From Chromobacterium phragmitis (GTDB taxonomy: Bacteria; Pseudomonadota; Gammaproteobacteria; Burkholderiales; Chromobacteriaceae): DNA of 64,000 nucleotides. The stretch is taken from assembly GCF_003325475.1 (NCBI RefSeq), contig NZ_CP029495.1, positions 4,402,001 through 4,466,000 of the forward strand, in the 5' to 3' direction. Below are positions 34,163 through 42,875 of this stretch, piece after piece. Both the position numbers and the translations under genes were made by a program. The first letter of the stretch is position 1. Each line of letters begins with the position of its first letter. The notes under the pieces were generated by a model, which saw only the letters and a list, made by a program, of their open reading frames with translations, searched no databases and had not been told where the DNA came from.

Positions 34163-34686
34163 GGCTTCAACGCTCCTAATTGCTTCAGCAAGGTCAGGTT
34201 GTCTTCCAGATGCCAGTTTTCGGCGATGCGCCCGTTCTTCACCCGGTACAGGTCGAAAGCCTGGAAATCCACCGACTGGCCATTGCCCTGGATATCGCCG
34301 AACTTGCCGCTGAAGTGGCCGGTGAAATGCAGGCGTAGCGCCACCCGGTCGGCGGCCAGCACCATATCGGTGACCTCCACCTTCAGATCCGGCACCGCGG
34401 CGCGGAAAGTCTGCGAGGCCTGCAGCGGGCCGGCCGTGCCCTGGCGACGGCCTTCCGGCAGGGTCCGATCGAGAAAGTCCGGATCCAGCGCCAATTCGGC
34501 GTAGCGCGGATCGCCGGTATTCCAGAACGCGGCGTAACGCAAGGCGGCCAACTTCACCGCCGCGGCGCTTCCGCCGTTGCGCTCGGAAAACACCCGAGCC
34601 GGTTGCGGCAGCGCATCGGCGGCCATCGCGGCGCCGGCGGCAAAAGCCAGCAGACCGGCGGAGATCAGATGGGAAAGACGGTTCAT
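34159..34686 (-). CDS. Secreted SnoaL-like protein
   Basis: A 175-aa protein with signal peptide MNRLSHLISAGLLAFAAGAA followed by a SnoaL/NTF2-like domain (ALDPDFLDRTLPEGRRQGTA ... FQAFDLYRVKNGRIAENWHL). It resembles the 'ester cyclase' polyketide-cyclase-like group, most members of which have no known substrate; export to the periplasm is unusual among them. First gene of the operon with the SDR and the deacetylase, translationally coupled to the SDR gene. Confidence 0.8.
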   Translation of the reverse strand: MNRLSHLISAGLLAFAAGAAMAADALPQPARVFSERNGGSAAAVKLAALRYAAFWNTGDPRYAELALDPDFLDRTLPEGRRQGTAGPLQASQTFRAAVPDLKVEVTDMVLAADRVALRLHFTGHFSGKFGDIQGNGQSVDFQAFDLYRVKNGRIAENWHLEDNLTLLKQLGALKP

Positions 34687-34853
34687 GTCGACTCCTGTTG
34701 GTGTGTGGGAGTCGATTATCGAGCCGGTCTAGCTGATTGATAATTGGCCAATCAATTGGATAATTATCTTGTTGAATTTGAAAATAACACCCAAATCGCT
34801 TCCATGGCGACCCATCGCGCTACACTTCCGGCCATTCCCTCCAGGCAAACGCC

Positions 34854-35497
34854 ATGCCCTCACTCGACACCGCCCTGGAACACGTCTATCAGGTTTTCTC
34901 CGCTGCCGGCAAACCGCGCGCCATTCCGGCCTGCCCCTGTTGTCTGAGCCTTGACGAAACGCGGGCCTTGCTTGCCATGCCGCTGAAAACGCGGACGCCG
35001 GCGCAACTATCGGGCTATGCGAAAAAGTCTTTCTCGCCTGCGGCGGACAGGACGATTACCGCAACCTGCTGCCCCGCATTCTGGATATCGCCGTTTGTGA
35101 CGGCGAATGGTGGCCGGATCGGGAAATCGTCTTGAGAAGTCTGGGACTCGCCAACTGGCAATCGTGGGAAAGCGAAGAAATACAGGCCATTGAAGCGCTG
35201 CTCCATGCAGCTTTCGACCGCTTGCCAAGTGACCGGGAAAAACAGGGACGACGGATCGATGCATGGATTTGCGGGCTAGCCATGGCGGGAATCGATGTCC
35301 AACCCTATCTGCGCAAACTGAACGCGCCTGCCGCCGCCGAAGCGCTGCTGGCCTATTTCGAACACAACGCCCAGCAACTGGCCAAAGGCAGGCTGGCCAA
35401 TAGCGATGGGAAGAGCGGCGCCGGCCAATCCGTCATCGCCTGGCTCGAATCCGCCGAGATCCAGGACAGAATCTGGCGCCATTACGGCTCAGCCTGA
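34854..35497 (+). pseudogene. Frameshifted conserved hypothetical gene
   Basis: Two overlapping frames encode one protein. The first (from the ATG at 34854) reads MPSLDTALEHVYQVFSAAGK ... CPCCLSLDETRALLAMPLKT ... SGYAKK and then turns to nonsense. The -1 frame from about 35022 continues as KVFLACGGQDDYRNLLPRIL, DIAVCDGEWWPDREIVLRSL and the rest to 35497. The change maps to the A5 run at 35022-35026; one extra A would restore about 214 codons. I recall this as an uncharacterised family with a CPxC N-terminal motif and a YxxKxxxTxGxxDDYxxxLPRxL centre. It may be a natural mutation, a sequencing error, or (less likely) programmed slippage at A-AAG. Confidence 0.8.
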
Positions 35498-35507
35498 GCG
35501 CAAATGC

Positions 35508-35533
35508 AAAAGGCGACCGCGGGGTCGCCTTTC
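35508..35533. terminator. Bidirectional terminator between the frameshifted gene and the yjfB-like gene
   Basis: AAAAGGCGACC and GGTCGCCTTT pair around a GCG-type short loop, with A- and T-tracts on either side, placed between two convergent genes. Confidence 0.85.
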
Positions 35534-35557
35534 CAGAGGGTGACGCGATGCGCGAAC

Positions 35558-35746
35558 TCAGGCGCGCACGTCTATGTTCCGCCCCAGATGGGCGGGATTG
35601 GAAGCCTGAATCTGCTGGGCGGACTGCTCCGCCCCCTGCAGCAGCGTCAGCGTAGACTGCGCATCCGCCTGCATGGCTTTCTTCAATGCGAACACCTGAG
35701 CGCCGCCGCTGACATTTTGCGCGTTGACTTGACTTACCGCATTCAT
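35558..35746 (-). CDS. YjfB-like putative motility protein
   Basis: A 62-aa protein (MNAVSQVNAQNVSGGAQVFA ...) with the YjfB pattern: a short N-terminal strand, an ALKKAMQADAQSTLTLLQG helix and a C-terminal NPAHLGRNIDVRA. YjfB-family proteins are described as putative motility proteins without known mechanism. GGAGGTGGGG lies right before the ATG at 35746. A monocistronic gene ending at the bidirectional terminator. Confidence 0.82.
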   Translation of the reverse strand: MNAVSQVNAQNVSGGAQVFALKKAMQADAQSTLTLLQGAEQSAQQIQASNPAHLGRNIDVRA

Positions 35747-35874
35747 ATCCCCACCTCCTGCAAAAGCTGCAAAGTGCATCACTAATCCGCAGTTTAGCGC
35801 CATGCCCGTCAGCGGCAAAGCAAAACTGTTAGAATGTGATCCAATTCCCACTTCTTGACGACAGGAAAACACAC

Positions 35875-36828
35875 ATGAGCGCACCCCGTCACAGCCCTCT
35901 GCTGATTCTTGGCTCCGGCCCGGCCGGCTACACCGCAGCCGTCTACGCCGCGCGCGCGAACCTGAATCCGGTAGTCATCACCGGCATGGCTCAGGGCGGC
36001 CAGCTGATGACCACCACCGACGTCGACAACTGGCCTGCCGACGCGGAAGGCGTGCAGGGTCCGGAGCTGATGCAGCGCTTCCAGCAGCACGCCGAGCGCT
36101 TCGGCACTGAAATCCTGTTCGACCACATCCACACCACCCACCTGAGCGAGAAGCCGATCCGCCTGGTGGGCGACGCCGGCGAATACACCTGCGACGCGCT
36201 GATCATCGCCACCGGTGCCTCCGCCCAGTACTTGGGCCTGCCGTCGGAAGAGGCCTTCTCCGGCAAAGGCGTGTCCGCCTGCGCCACCTGCGATGGCTTC
36301 TTCTACCGCAACCAGGATGTGGCGGTGGTCGGCGGCGGCAACACCGCGGTCGAGGAAGCGCTGTACCTGGCCAACATCGCCAAGCATGTCACCCTGATTC
36401 ACCGCCGCGACACCTTCCGCGCCGAGAAAATCCTGGTAGACAAGCTGATGAGCCGCGTCGCCGAAGGCAAGATCAGCCTGAAGCTGAACGCCACGCTGGA
36501 CGAAGTGCTCGGCGACAACACCGGCGTGACCGGCGTGCGCGTCAAGCTGAACGACGGCGGCAGCGAAAACCTGGCGCTGACCGGCGTATTCATCGCCATC
36601 GGCCACAAGCCCAACACCGACATCTTCAAGGGTCAGCTGGAAATGGACGCCACCGGCTACCTGATCACCAAGGGCGGCCGCGACGGCAACGCCACGCTGA
36701 CCAGCATCGACGGCGTCTTCGCCGCCGGCGACGTGCAGGACCACATCTACCGCCAGGCCGTGACCAGCGCCGCCTCCGGCTGCCAGGCCGCCCTGGACGC
36801 CGAGCGCTACCTCGACAGCCTGAAGTAA
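35875..36828 (+). CDS. trxB: Thioredoxin reductase
   Basis: TrxB reduces thioredoxin with NADPH through FAD and a redox-active disulfide. The 317-aa protein has the FAD motif LGSGPAGYTAAVYAARANL, the active-site CATCDGFFYR, the NADPH motif VGGGNTAVEEALYLANI and the C-terminal GDVQDHIYRQAVTSAASGC. The ATG at 35875 has AGGA upstream and puts the FAD loop at the expected place. smr, bcp and phoH follow in the same direction at short distances, so the reductase and the thioredoxin-dependent peroxiredoxin Bcp may be coexpressed. Confidence 0.97.
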   Translation: MSAPRHSPLLILGSGPAGYTAAVYAARANLNPVVITGMAQGGQLMTTTDVDNWPADAEGVQGPELMQRFQQHAERFGTEILFDHIHTTHLSEKPIRLVGDAGEYTCDALIIATGASAQYLGLPSEEAFSGKGVSACATCDGFFYRNQDVAVVGGGNTAVEEALYLANIAKHVTLIHRRDTFRAEKILVDKLMSRVAEGKISLKLNATLDEVLGDNTGVTGVRVKLNDGGSENLALTGVFIAIGHKPNTDIFKGQLEMDATGYLITKGGRDGNATLTSIDGVFAAGDVQDHIYRQAVTSAASGCQAALDAERYLDSLK

Positions 36829-36844
36829 ACGCCGGCCCTGCATC

Positions 36845-37480
36845 ATGAAGACCTTCAAGGACTCTCTGAAGGGCCTTCGCCAGACGCTGCGCCAGGCCAC
36901 CCCGCCGCGGGCGGCCTGGCCGCAGCCTGCAGTGCCCGAGGAAGCCGATTTCCGCCAATCGGTCGGCAAGGTCAAGCCGCTGAAGCCTGACGACCGTCAC
37001 CATCCTCAGACCCCCAAGCCCAGTCCCCGTCCGCGCAAGCCCAGCCAGGGCCCGGCGCTGCACGCCGCCGCCTGCCAGGAAATCCTGCAGCATCAGATAG
37101 GCTGGTTCGAACCCACCCACCAGCTGCAACAGTACGCCCGCCCGGGCATGCCGTCGGCCACGCTGAAGCGGCTGCGCCAAGGCAATTGGCCGGTCTGCGC
37201 CCAGCTGGACCTGCACGGCTACACCCGCCATCAGGCGCAAGACGCGCTGGCGCTGTTCATCCACCGCGCCCGCCACCGCGGCCAATGCGTGAAGGTGATA
37301 CACGGCAAGGGCTTCGGCTCCCCGCAGGGAGAGCCGGTGCTGAAAAAGCTGGTGCGCAGTTGGCTTCAGCACCACCCCGACGTCCTGGCTTTTTGCGAGG
37401 CGGAAGCCGGCAGCGGCGCGGGCTCCTTGCTGGTGCTGCTGCGCCGCCCTCCGCCCGGAGACATCGGCGATCAAGGATAA
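36845..37480 (+). CDS. Smr-domain protein
   Basis: A 211-aa protein with a disordered, Pro/Lys-rich N-terminal half and a C-terminal Smr domain (about 120-205). Hallmark motifs are QLDLHGYTRHQAQDALALFI and VKVIHGKGFGSPQGEPVLKK. Stand-alone Smr proteins of the SmrA/SmrB type act as endonucleases; SmrB cleaves mRNA at collided ribosomes. The LDLH-to-LDxH motif and HGKG loop are intact, so nuclease activity is likely. Starts 16 nt after trxB. Confidence 0.87.
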   Translation: MKTFKDSLKGLRQTLRQATPPRAAWPQPAVPEEADFRQSVGKVKPLKPDDRHHPQTPKPSPRPRKPSQGPALHAAACQEILQHQIGWFEPTHQLQQYARPGMPSATLKRLRQGNWPVCAQLDLHGYTRHQAQDALALFIHRARHRGQCVKVIHGKGFGSPQGEPVLKKLVRSWLQHHPDVLAFCEAEAGSGAGSLLVLLRRPPPGDIGDQG

Positions 37481-37551
37481 CGTGACAACCGCCAGGCGAA
37501 TCCGCTAAGCTCAAACCAAGGCGGACCCCTGCACACTACCAGGAGTTATGC

Positions 37552-38007
37552 ATGACAGGCACACCCTGCCCCGACTTCACCCTGCCCGGCACCGCCGGCG
37601 CCGACTTCCAACTCTCTTCCAGCCGCAAGCCGCTGGTGATCTACTTCTACCCCAAGGACAACACGCCCGGCTGCACCAACGAAAGCATGGCCTTCCGCGA
37701 CCTGCATCCGGAATTCGCCGCGCTGGACGCCGAAGTCGTCGGCATCTCCCGCGACAGCCTGAAGTCCCACCACAACTTCAAGGCCAAGCTGGAGCTGCCG
37801 TTCGAGCTGCTGTCCGACGCCGAGGAAACCGCCTGCAACCTGTTCGGCGTCATCAAGATGAAAAACATGTACGGCAAACAGGTAAGGGGCATCGAGCGCA
37901 GCACTTTCGTCATCGATGCCGCCGGCAAGGTGTCGCGCGAATGGCGCGGCGTGAAAGTGCCCGGTCACGCAGAGGAGGTGCTGGCGTACGTCAAGACGCT
38001 GAAGTAG
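37552..38007 (+). CDS. bcp: Bcp-type thiol peroxidase
   Basis: Bcp reduces organic peroxides using thioredoxin. The 151-aa protein has the peroxidatic cysteine in YPKDNTPGCTNESMAFRD and the conserved RSTFVIDAAGKV. In E. coli Bcp the resolving cysteine lies five residues after the peroxidatic one; here that position is serine/methionine (CTNESM), so the enzyme may follow a one-cysteine mechanism or use the later ETACNLFG cysteine. AGGAG precedes the ATG. It sits between smr and phoH downstream of trxB. Confidence 0.94.
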   Translation: MTGTPCPDFTLPGTAGADFQLSSSRKPLVIYFYPKDNTPGCTNESMAFRDLHPEFAALDAEVVGISRDSLKSHHNFKAKLELPFELLSDAEETACNLFGVIKMKNMYGKQVRGIERSTFVIDAAGKVSREWRGVKVPGHAEEVLAYVKTLK

Positions 38008-38065
38008 CAAGCCGTATCCGCCCGGCCGCCCGGCCGGGCCAGAACATGAACAAGGGGACTCCATC

Positions 38066-39469
38066 ATGGCCGGCCGCAAAAAGACCACCGCGTGCAAGGT
38101 GTTCGTACTGGACACCAACGTACTGTTGCACGACCCCACCTGTCTGTACCGCTTCGAAGAACACGATGTGTTCATCCCCATCATCACGCTGGAAGAGCTG
38201 GACACCCACAAGAAGGGCATGTCCGAAGTGGCGCGCAACGCCCGCCAGGCCAGCCGCTTCCTTGACGACATCATCAGCGGCAACGAGCTGAACATCTCCG
38301 AAGGCATCCCGCTCAAACACGCCAGCCGCGACGCCGCCAGCGGCAAGCTGATCCTGCAAACCCAGGCCATCAACGGCGTGCTGCCCTCGTCCCTGCCCAT
38401 GGGCAAAGCGGACAATCAGATCCTCGGCATCGTGATGGCGCTGAAAGGCCATTACCAGGGCCGCTCCGTCATTCTGGTGTCCAAAGACATCAATATGCGC
38501 ATCAAGGCCCGCGCGCTGGGCCTGGAGGCGGAAGACTACTTCAACGACAAGGTGCTGGAAGACACCGACGTGCTGTACACCGGCACGCGCGAAATCGACC
38601 AGAATTTCTGGGAGCGCAACAGCAAGGACATCAAGTCCTGGCAGGATCACGGCCGCAGCTACTACCAGCTGTCCGGCTCGGACTGCGCCAACCTGTACGT
38701 CAACCAGTTGCTGTGGCAAGAAGGCGAGAAGCCGTTCCAGGCCCGGGTGATCAAGGTGGAAGGCAAGACCGCGGTCCTGGAAACGCTGAAAGACTACAGC
38801 CACAACAAGAACAACGTCTGGGGCATCACCGCGCGCAACCGCGAACAGAATTTCGCGCTGAACATGCTGATGGATCCCAACGTCGACTTCATCACCCTGC
38901 TGGGCCAGGCCGGCACCGGCAAGACGCTGCTGACGCTGGCCGCAGGATTGGCGATGACGCTGGAGCAGAAGATCTACAGCGAAATCATCATGACCCGCGT
39001 CACCGTGCCGGTGGGCGAGGACATCGGCTTCCTGCCCGGCACCGAAGAAGAAAAGATGGCGCCGTGGATGGGCGCGCTGGAAGACAACCTGGACGTGCTG
39101 AACAAGAGCGACGACGACGGCGGAGACTGGGGGCGCGCCGCCACCCGCGACCTGATCCGCAGCCGCATCAAGGTGAAAAGCCTCAATTTCATGCGCGGCC
39201 GCACCTTCCTCAACAAGTACCTGATCATCGACGAGGCGCAGAACCTGACGCCGAAACAGATGAAGACGCTGATCACCCGCGCCGGCCCGGGCACCAAGGT
39301 GGTGTGCCTGGGCAACGTCAGCCAGATCGACACCCCTTACCTGACCGAGGGCAGCTCCGGCCTGACCTACGTGGTGGACCGCTTCAAGGGCTGGGGCCAC
39401 TCCGCCCACATCACGCTGCAGCGCGGCGAGCGCTCCAGGCTGGCGGATTACGCCGGCGAAGTGCTGTAA
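38066..39469 (+). CDS. PhoH-family ATPase with N-terminal PIN domain
   Basis: A 467-aa PhoH2/YlaK-type protein. The N-terminal PIN nuclease domain begins KVFVLDTNVLLHDPTCLYRF and has the acidic residues ELDTHKKG and ILVSKDINMRIKARALGLEA. The C-terminal PhoH ATPase has Walker A GQAGTGKTLLTLAAG and Walker B YLIIDEAQNLTPKQMKTLI. Family members combine RNA unwinding with RNA cleavage. A strong bidirectional terminator follows, closing the trxB-smr-bcp-phoH run. Confidence 0.92.
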   Translation: MAGRKKTTACKVFVLDTNVLLHDPTCLYRFEEHDVFIPIITLEELDTHKKGMSEVARNARQASRFLDDIISGNELNISEGIPLKHASRDAASGKLILQTQAINGVLPSSLPMGKADNQILGIVMALKGHYQGRSVILVSKDINMRIKARALGLEAEDYFNDKVLEDTDVLYTGTREIDQNFWERNSKDIKSWQDHGRSYYQLSGSDCANLYVNQLLWQEGEKPFQARVIKVEGKTAVLETLKDYSHNKNNVWGITARNREQNFALNMLMDPNVDFITLLGQAGTGKTLLTLAAGLAMTLEQKIYSEIIMTRVTVPVGEDIGFLPGTEEEKMAPWMGALEDNLDVLNKSDDDGGDWGRAATRDLIRSRIKVKSLNFMRGRTFLNKYLIIDEAQNLTPKQMKTLITRAGPGTKVVCLGNVSQIDTPYLTEGSSGLTYVVDRFKGWGHSAHITLQRGERSRLADYAGEVL

Positions 39470-39474
39470 ACGCG

Positions 39475-39511
39475 AAAAAGCGCGGCGGAGCCTGTCGCCC
39501 CGCCGCGCTTT
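39475..39511. terminator. Terminator after phoH
   Basis: AAAAAGCGCGGCGG pairs with CCGCCGCGCTTTC around a loop of about 11 nt, six bases after the phoH stop. It also faces the convergent small-protein gene ending at 39554. Confidence 0.88.
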
Positions 39512-39553
39512 CATGCCTCGCACGCCCGCGTGCCAACGCCAGGCCCCGGCCGC

Positions 39554-39865
39554 CTATAACTCTTCCTGCTCGCGCATCCTGCGAAGATAGCCAAGCAGGC
39601 ATAGCACCGCCGCGCCCAGGACCAACAAATCCAGCGCGAACCATTTTTTCGCGTCACGCATGCTCTCGCTGCGCGACATCAGCTCCGCCGCCAACGCCAG
39701 CCGCTCCACGCCGTCCCGCGGCTCCCGCGCAGGCAGCGCCTCGGCAGACGACTTCACGCATACCACGCAGGCGCGGGGGGGCGGCGGCTCGCTCTCCAGC
39801 TCATGCCAACTTGCCGCCAGCACCGCGGCGCAGAACGCGCCAAACAATAACAAAAACCTGATCAT
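39554..39865 (-). CDS. Small membrane protein, unknown function
   Basis: A 103-aa protein with an N-terminal signal or anchor helix (MIRFLLLFGAFCAAVLAA), a Pro-rich segment with two close cysteines (ACVVCVKS), and a second membrane helix near the C-terminus (FALDLLVLGAAVLCLLGYL). I do not recognise the family; the two-helix layout suggests a periplasmic loop of about 55 residues. A single gene convergent with phoH. Confidence 0.6.
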   Translation of the reverse strand: MIRFLLLFGAFCAAVLAASWHELESEPPPPRACVVCVKSSAEALPAREPRDGVERLALAAELMSRSESMRDAKKWFALDLLVLGAAVLCLLGYLRRMREQEEL

Positions 39866-40100
39866 TCCTGCCCGGCGGCATCACACCCCCGGCCTCATCC
39901 ACGCGTACACAAAAACAATCGCCGCCAGGCGCATGCCCGTGCGGCGATTTCCGGCAAACGCCTCGCGCTCCGCCAGTCACTTCCTGCAACTGTTCACATT
40001 TTTTAACACTGCGGCATCACGGTCAATTCCCTGCCGGTCGCCAGGACAATCCCGCAACATTCGCGCCACAAAAATGCAAAAAACATACAGCCACCCCACA

Positions 40101-40961
40101 TCAACGCCGCGCCCGCCCGGTCACCGCGTCCGGCCCGTACAGGCTCCATTCGCTGATCAGCAGCATGCCGTCCGCCGTGGCCACCAGCAACTGCTCGGAC
40201 TGGGAATAGATCAGGCTGCCCGGCGCGAAATTGTGCGTCTCGGTCCAGCCCTCGGCGCGGTGGACAAAGAAGGTGATCTTGTTGACCACCGCCGCGCACT
40301 CGAAGTCGCCGAAGGCCCGCACCTGGCGCAGCAGCTCCGCCGTGGTGCGGCTGAAATCCAGCATCCGGTCGTGATCGGTCCACAACGGCCAGTAGCTGCC
40401 GCCCTCGCCCTGCGGCCTGGCCTCGCGCCACAGCCGATCGAAATCATGCGCCAGCCTGTGGCTCAGCCGGTGCAGGGCCAGCTGCAGCTTGATGTCCAGC
40501 ACCTGGAGGCTGTCGGCCTCGCCCAGCGGAAACCGCTCCTGATCCAGGATGTCCCCGGCGTCGAAATCCGGCCCCACCTTGTGGCAGGTGCAGGCCCACT
40601 CCCTATGCCCGTCCAGCAGCGCGCGCACCTGCGGATACGGCCCGCGGCCCAGCGGCAATGGCGAAGGATGGAAATTGACCGCGTACTTCAGGTAGGGCGT
40701 CCAATCGGGAATGCGCCAGTTGTAGCTGCCCACCAGCAGCGCCTCGCAGCCCTGTTCGGCCAGCTCGGCCAGATCATGTGTCCGCAGCGGCGACAGCTGC
40801 AGCGGCAGCTTGCGCTGCTCGGCAAAGGCCACCGACAGCTTGTTGTGATGCATCCGGTGGTCAACCGGGGTGCAGAACACCTTCAGCGGCTGCCAGCCGG
40901 CCTGCAGGAACACGTCCAGCACCGGTTTGAAACGATCGGAAAGCGTAATCGCGAAACGCAT
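40101..40961 (-). CDS. Formyltransferase-fold enzyme
   Basis: A 286-aa protein with the formyltransferase catalytic triad: Asn and His in VNFHPSPLPLGRGPYP and Asp in HKVGPDFDAGDILDQE, the pattern shared by Fmt, PurN, ArnA and sugar N-formyltransferases. The C-terminal part (YWPLWTDHDRMLDFSRTTAE, then LIYSQSEQLLVATADG) resembles the Fmt C-terminal barrel. It is not the housekeeping Fmt, which has a different N-terminus and neighbourhood (def). It presumably transfers a formyl group from 10-formyl-THF to an amine. A class III aminotransferase gene lies 215 nt upstream in the same orientation and could supply that amine. Start at 40961 (MRFAITLSD). Confidence 0.82.
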   Translation of the reverse strand: MRFAITLSDRFKPVLDVFLQAGWQPLKVFCTPVDHRMHHNKLSVAFAEQRKLPLQLSPLRTHDLAELAEQGCEALLVGSYNWRIPDWTPYLKYAVNFHPSPLPLGRGPYPQVRALLDGHREWACTCHKVGPDFDAGDILDQERFPLGEADSLQVLDIKLQLALHRLSHRLAHDFDRLWREARPQGEGGSYWPLWTDHDRMLDFSRTTAELLRQVRAFGDFECAAVVNKITFFVHRAEGWTETHNFAPGSLIYSQSEQLLVATADGMLLISEWSLYGPDAVTGRARR

Positions 40962-41176
40962 GGCATCCACTCGCGGCAAGCGGGCCCTCCCGGCCCGGTG
41001 CCTTGTTTATACCATCCGCGCCTGCCGCCTCCGCGGCGATGACACGCAAATTAACAGAAGGCGCCATCCTCTCACACACTCGGGCAAAGCAGCTGAGCCC
41101 AGGCGCGCCGACGCAGACAGCGCAAGCCGCGCGGCAAGGAGGCGCAACGCAGGACCAGGGGTTTTCTCAGCGGCGC

Positions 41177-42538
41177 TCAGGCCCTCGCCTGCTCCAGCCA
41201 CTCGCCGAATACCTCCAGCAGGCGCTGCGCGTCGGCATCCTCGGTATGCGGGCTGAGCAGCAGCATATTGTGGAAGGGCGTGATCAGCAGGCCGCGGTTC
41301 AGCAAGTAAAGATGAATATAGCGCTCCAGCTCCACGTCCTGCCCCGCGCCGGCCTCGCTGCCGTTGCGCGGCGGCCTGGCGGCGAACTGGAACTCGCAGC
41401 GCGCGCCCAGCTGCGTCACGCACCAGGGCAAGGCGAAGCGGGCGAACAGCTCGCGCAGGCCCTGCGCCAGCCGGCCGGCGCGCTCCAGCATGATGCGGTA
41501 GTTGTCGTCCGTCATCACCTGGGACAGGTTGGCGCGCATCGCCGCGCAGGCCAGCCGGTTGGCGCTCAGCGTGGTGCCGATGCCGGAATGGCCGGGCGGC
41601 GCGGCGCGCTTGGCCTGCTGCGCCCGCGCAGCCAGATCGGCGCTGAAGCCGTAGGCGGCGGCCGGCAAGCCGCCGGCCAATGGCTTGCCCAGCACCAGCA
41701 TGTCCGGCCGCAAGCCGTGCGCGGCGGCGTAACCGCCCGGGCCGCAGCTGATGGTATGGGTTTCGTCCAGCAGCAACAGGCTGCCGTGGCGGCGGATGAT
41801 GGCCTGCGCCTGCTCCCAGTAGCCCGGATCGGGCAGCACCATGCCGATATTGGTCATCGCCGGCTCGGCCAGCACGCAGGCGACGCGGCCATCGGCCAGC
41901 GCCGCCTCCAGCCCCGCCAGGTCGTTGAACTCCGCCACCCGGGTATGCTCGGTCAGATCGTAGACCTGGCCCAGCAGGCTGGCGCGCGGCCTCGCCTCCC
42001 CGTCCGCCAGGTCGACGAAGACATCGTCCACCGTGCCGTGGTAGCAGCCGTTGAACACCAGGATGCGGTCGCGGCCGGTGACCGCCCGCGCCCAGCGGAT
42101 GGCGAAGCGGTTGGCGTCGCTGGCCGACAGCGCGAACTGCCACACCGGCAGGCCGAAGCGCTTGGCCAGCTCCCCCGCCACCCACAGCGCGTCCTCGCCC
42201 GGCAGCATCGCCGTCATGCCGCGCGCCGCCTCGCGGGCGATAGCCTCCGCCACCGGCGCCGGCGAGTGGCCGAACATCGCGCCCGTATCGCCCAGGCAAA
42301 AGTCCGCGTAGACATGGCCGTCGACATCGGTCAACCGCGCGCCGCAGGCCTCCGCCAGATACAAAGAGGCTGGCGTCGGCCAATCATCCATCCAGTGCAG
42401 CGGCACCCCGAACAACAGGTGCTCGTCCGCCCGCTGCGCCAGCGACAGCGAGCGCGGGCGCGACGCCAAAAAGTCCGCCGTCTCGCGCGCATGCAGCGCG
42501 CGCGCCTTGTCCAGATCGATGCCATGCCGAGTCGCCAT
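41177..42538 (-). CDS. Class III PLP aminotransferase (GSA-aminotransferase-like)
   Basis: A 453-aa PLP enzyme of fold type I, class III. The aspartate motif LLLLDETHTISCGPGGYAAA and the PLP lysine in LVLGKPLAGGLPAAAYG are clear, as are SASDANRFAIRWARAVTGRD and FNGCYHGTVDD. It resembles glutamate-1-semialdehyde aminotransferases but has a long N-terminal extension and is unlikely to be HemL. Its substrate is unknown. The ATG at 42538 starts MATRHGIDLDKARALHARET; a longer frame to 42604 runs into the upstream terminator. The formyltransferase gene downstream suggests a joint pathway (aminate, then N-formylate). Confidence 0.85.
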   Translation of the reverse strand: MATRHGIDLDKARALHARETADFLASRPRSLSLAQRADEHLLFGVPLHWMDDWPTPASLYLAEACGARLTDVDGHVYADFCLGDTGAMFGHSPAPVAEAIAREAARGMTAMLPGEDALWVAGELAKRFGLPVWQFALSASDANRFAIRWARAVTGRDRILVFNGCYHGTVDDVFVDLADGEARPRASLLGQVYDLTEHTRVAEFNDLAGLEAALADGRVACVLAEPAMTNIGMVLPDPGYWEQAQAIIRRHGSLLLLDETHTISCGPGGYAAAHGLRPDMLVLGKPLAGGLPAAAYGFSADLAARAQQAKRAAPPGHSGIGTTLSANRLACAAMRANLSQVMTDDNYRIMLERAGRLAQGLRELFARFALPWCVTQLGARCEFQFAARPPRNGSEAGAGQDVELERYIHLYLLNRGLLITPFHNMLLLSPHTEDADAQRLLEVFGEWLEQARA

Positions 42539-42605
42539 GCTCGCCGCTCCGCCTGTGATGGGATGCGGCCAGTATGCCAAAGCCGACGGCCGGCGATCCA
42601 CCATG

Positions 42606-42638
42606 ACAAAAGGCCCGGGGGAAAACCCTCCGGGCCAA
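42606..42638 (-). terminator. Terminator after the small HTH gene
   Basis: On the minus strand GGCCCGG...CCGGGCC with an inner AGGG/CCCC pairing is followed by TTTTGTC. It lies about 25 nt after the stop of the HTH gene at 42660. Confidence 0.85.
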
Positions 42639-42659
42639 TGTGCTGCAATGAACGGTTAT

Positions 42660-42875
42660 TCAGCGCAGGGGCAGATGCCCCGACAAAGTATTGAGCTGGC
42701 TCACCGCGCGCCGGAAGCGCGCGTGGGCGCGGGATACGGTGGACTCGCTGATGTCCATCTGCTGAGCGGCGAAGTAGCCTGTCATGCCTTCCACCTCCAT
42801 CAGCCACACCGCTTCACGCGAACGTTTCTTCATGCCGATCAGGTCAGCCACCACATTGAAATCGTCCAACTTCAT
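42660..42875 (-). CDS. Small helix-turn-helix protein (TrfB/KorA-like)
   Basis: A 71-aa protein whose centre, EAVWLMEVEGMTGYFAAQQM followed by DISESTVSRAHARFRRAVSQ, forms a plausible helix-turn-helix. It is reminiscent of TrfB/KorA-type plasmid repressors, though the match is weak. The ATG at 42875 has GGGAGG 6 nt upstream. It is monocistronic, with its own terminator, and lies beside a gene-poor segment that may be a remnant of mobile DNA. Targets are unknown. Confidence 0.65.
   Translation of the reverse strand: MKLDDFNVVADLIGMKKRSREAVWLMEVEGMTGYFAAQQMDISESTVSRAHARFRRAVSQLNTLSGHLPLR

Noticed and set aside
35019..35030. Programmed -1 frameshift at the A5-G run
   Set aside because: The slippery heptamer would need an A before AAA-AAG; here the preceding codon is GCG. 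I saw no stimulatory stem-loop or upstream Shine-Dalgarno at the usual distance, so a plain mutation or sequencing error is more likely.
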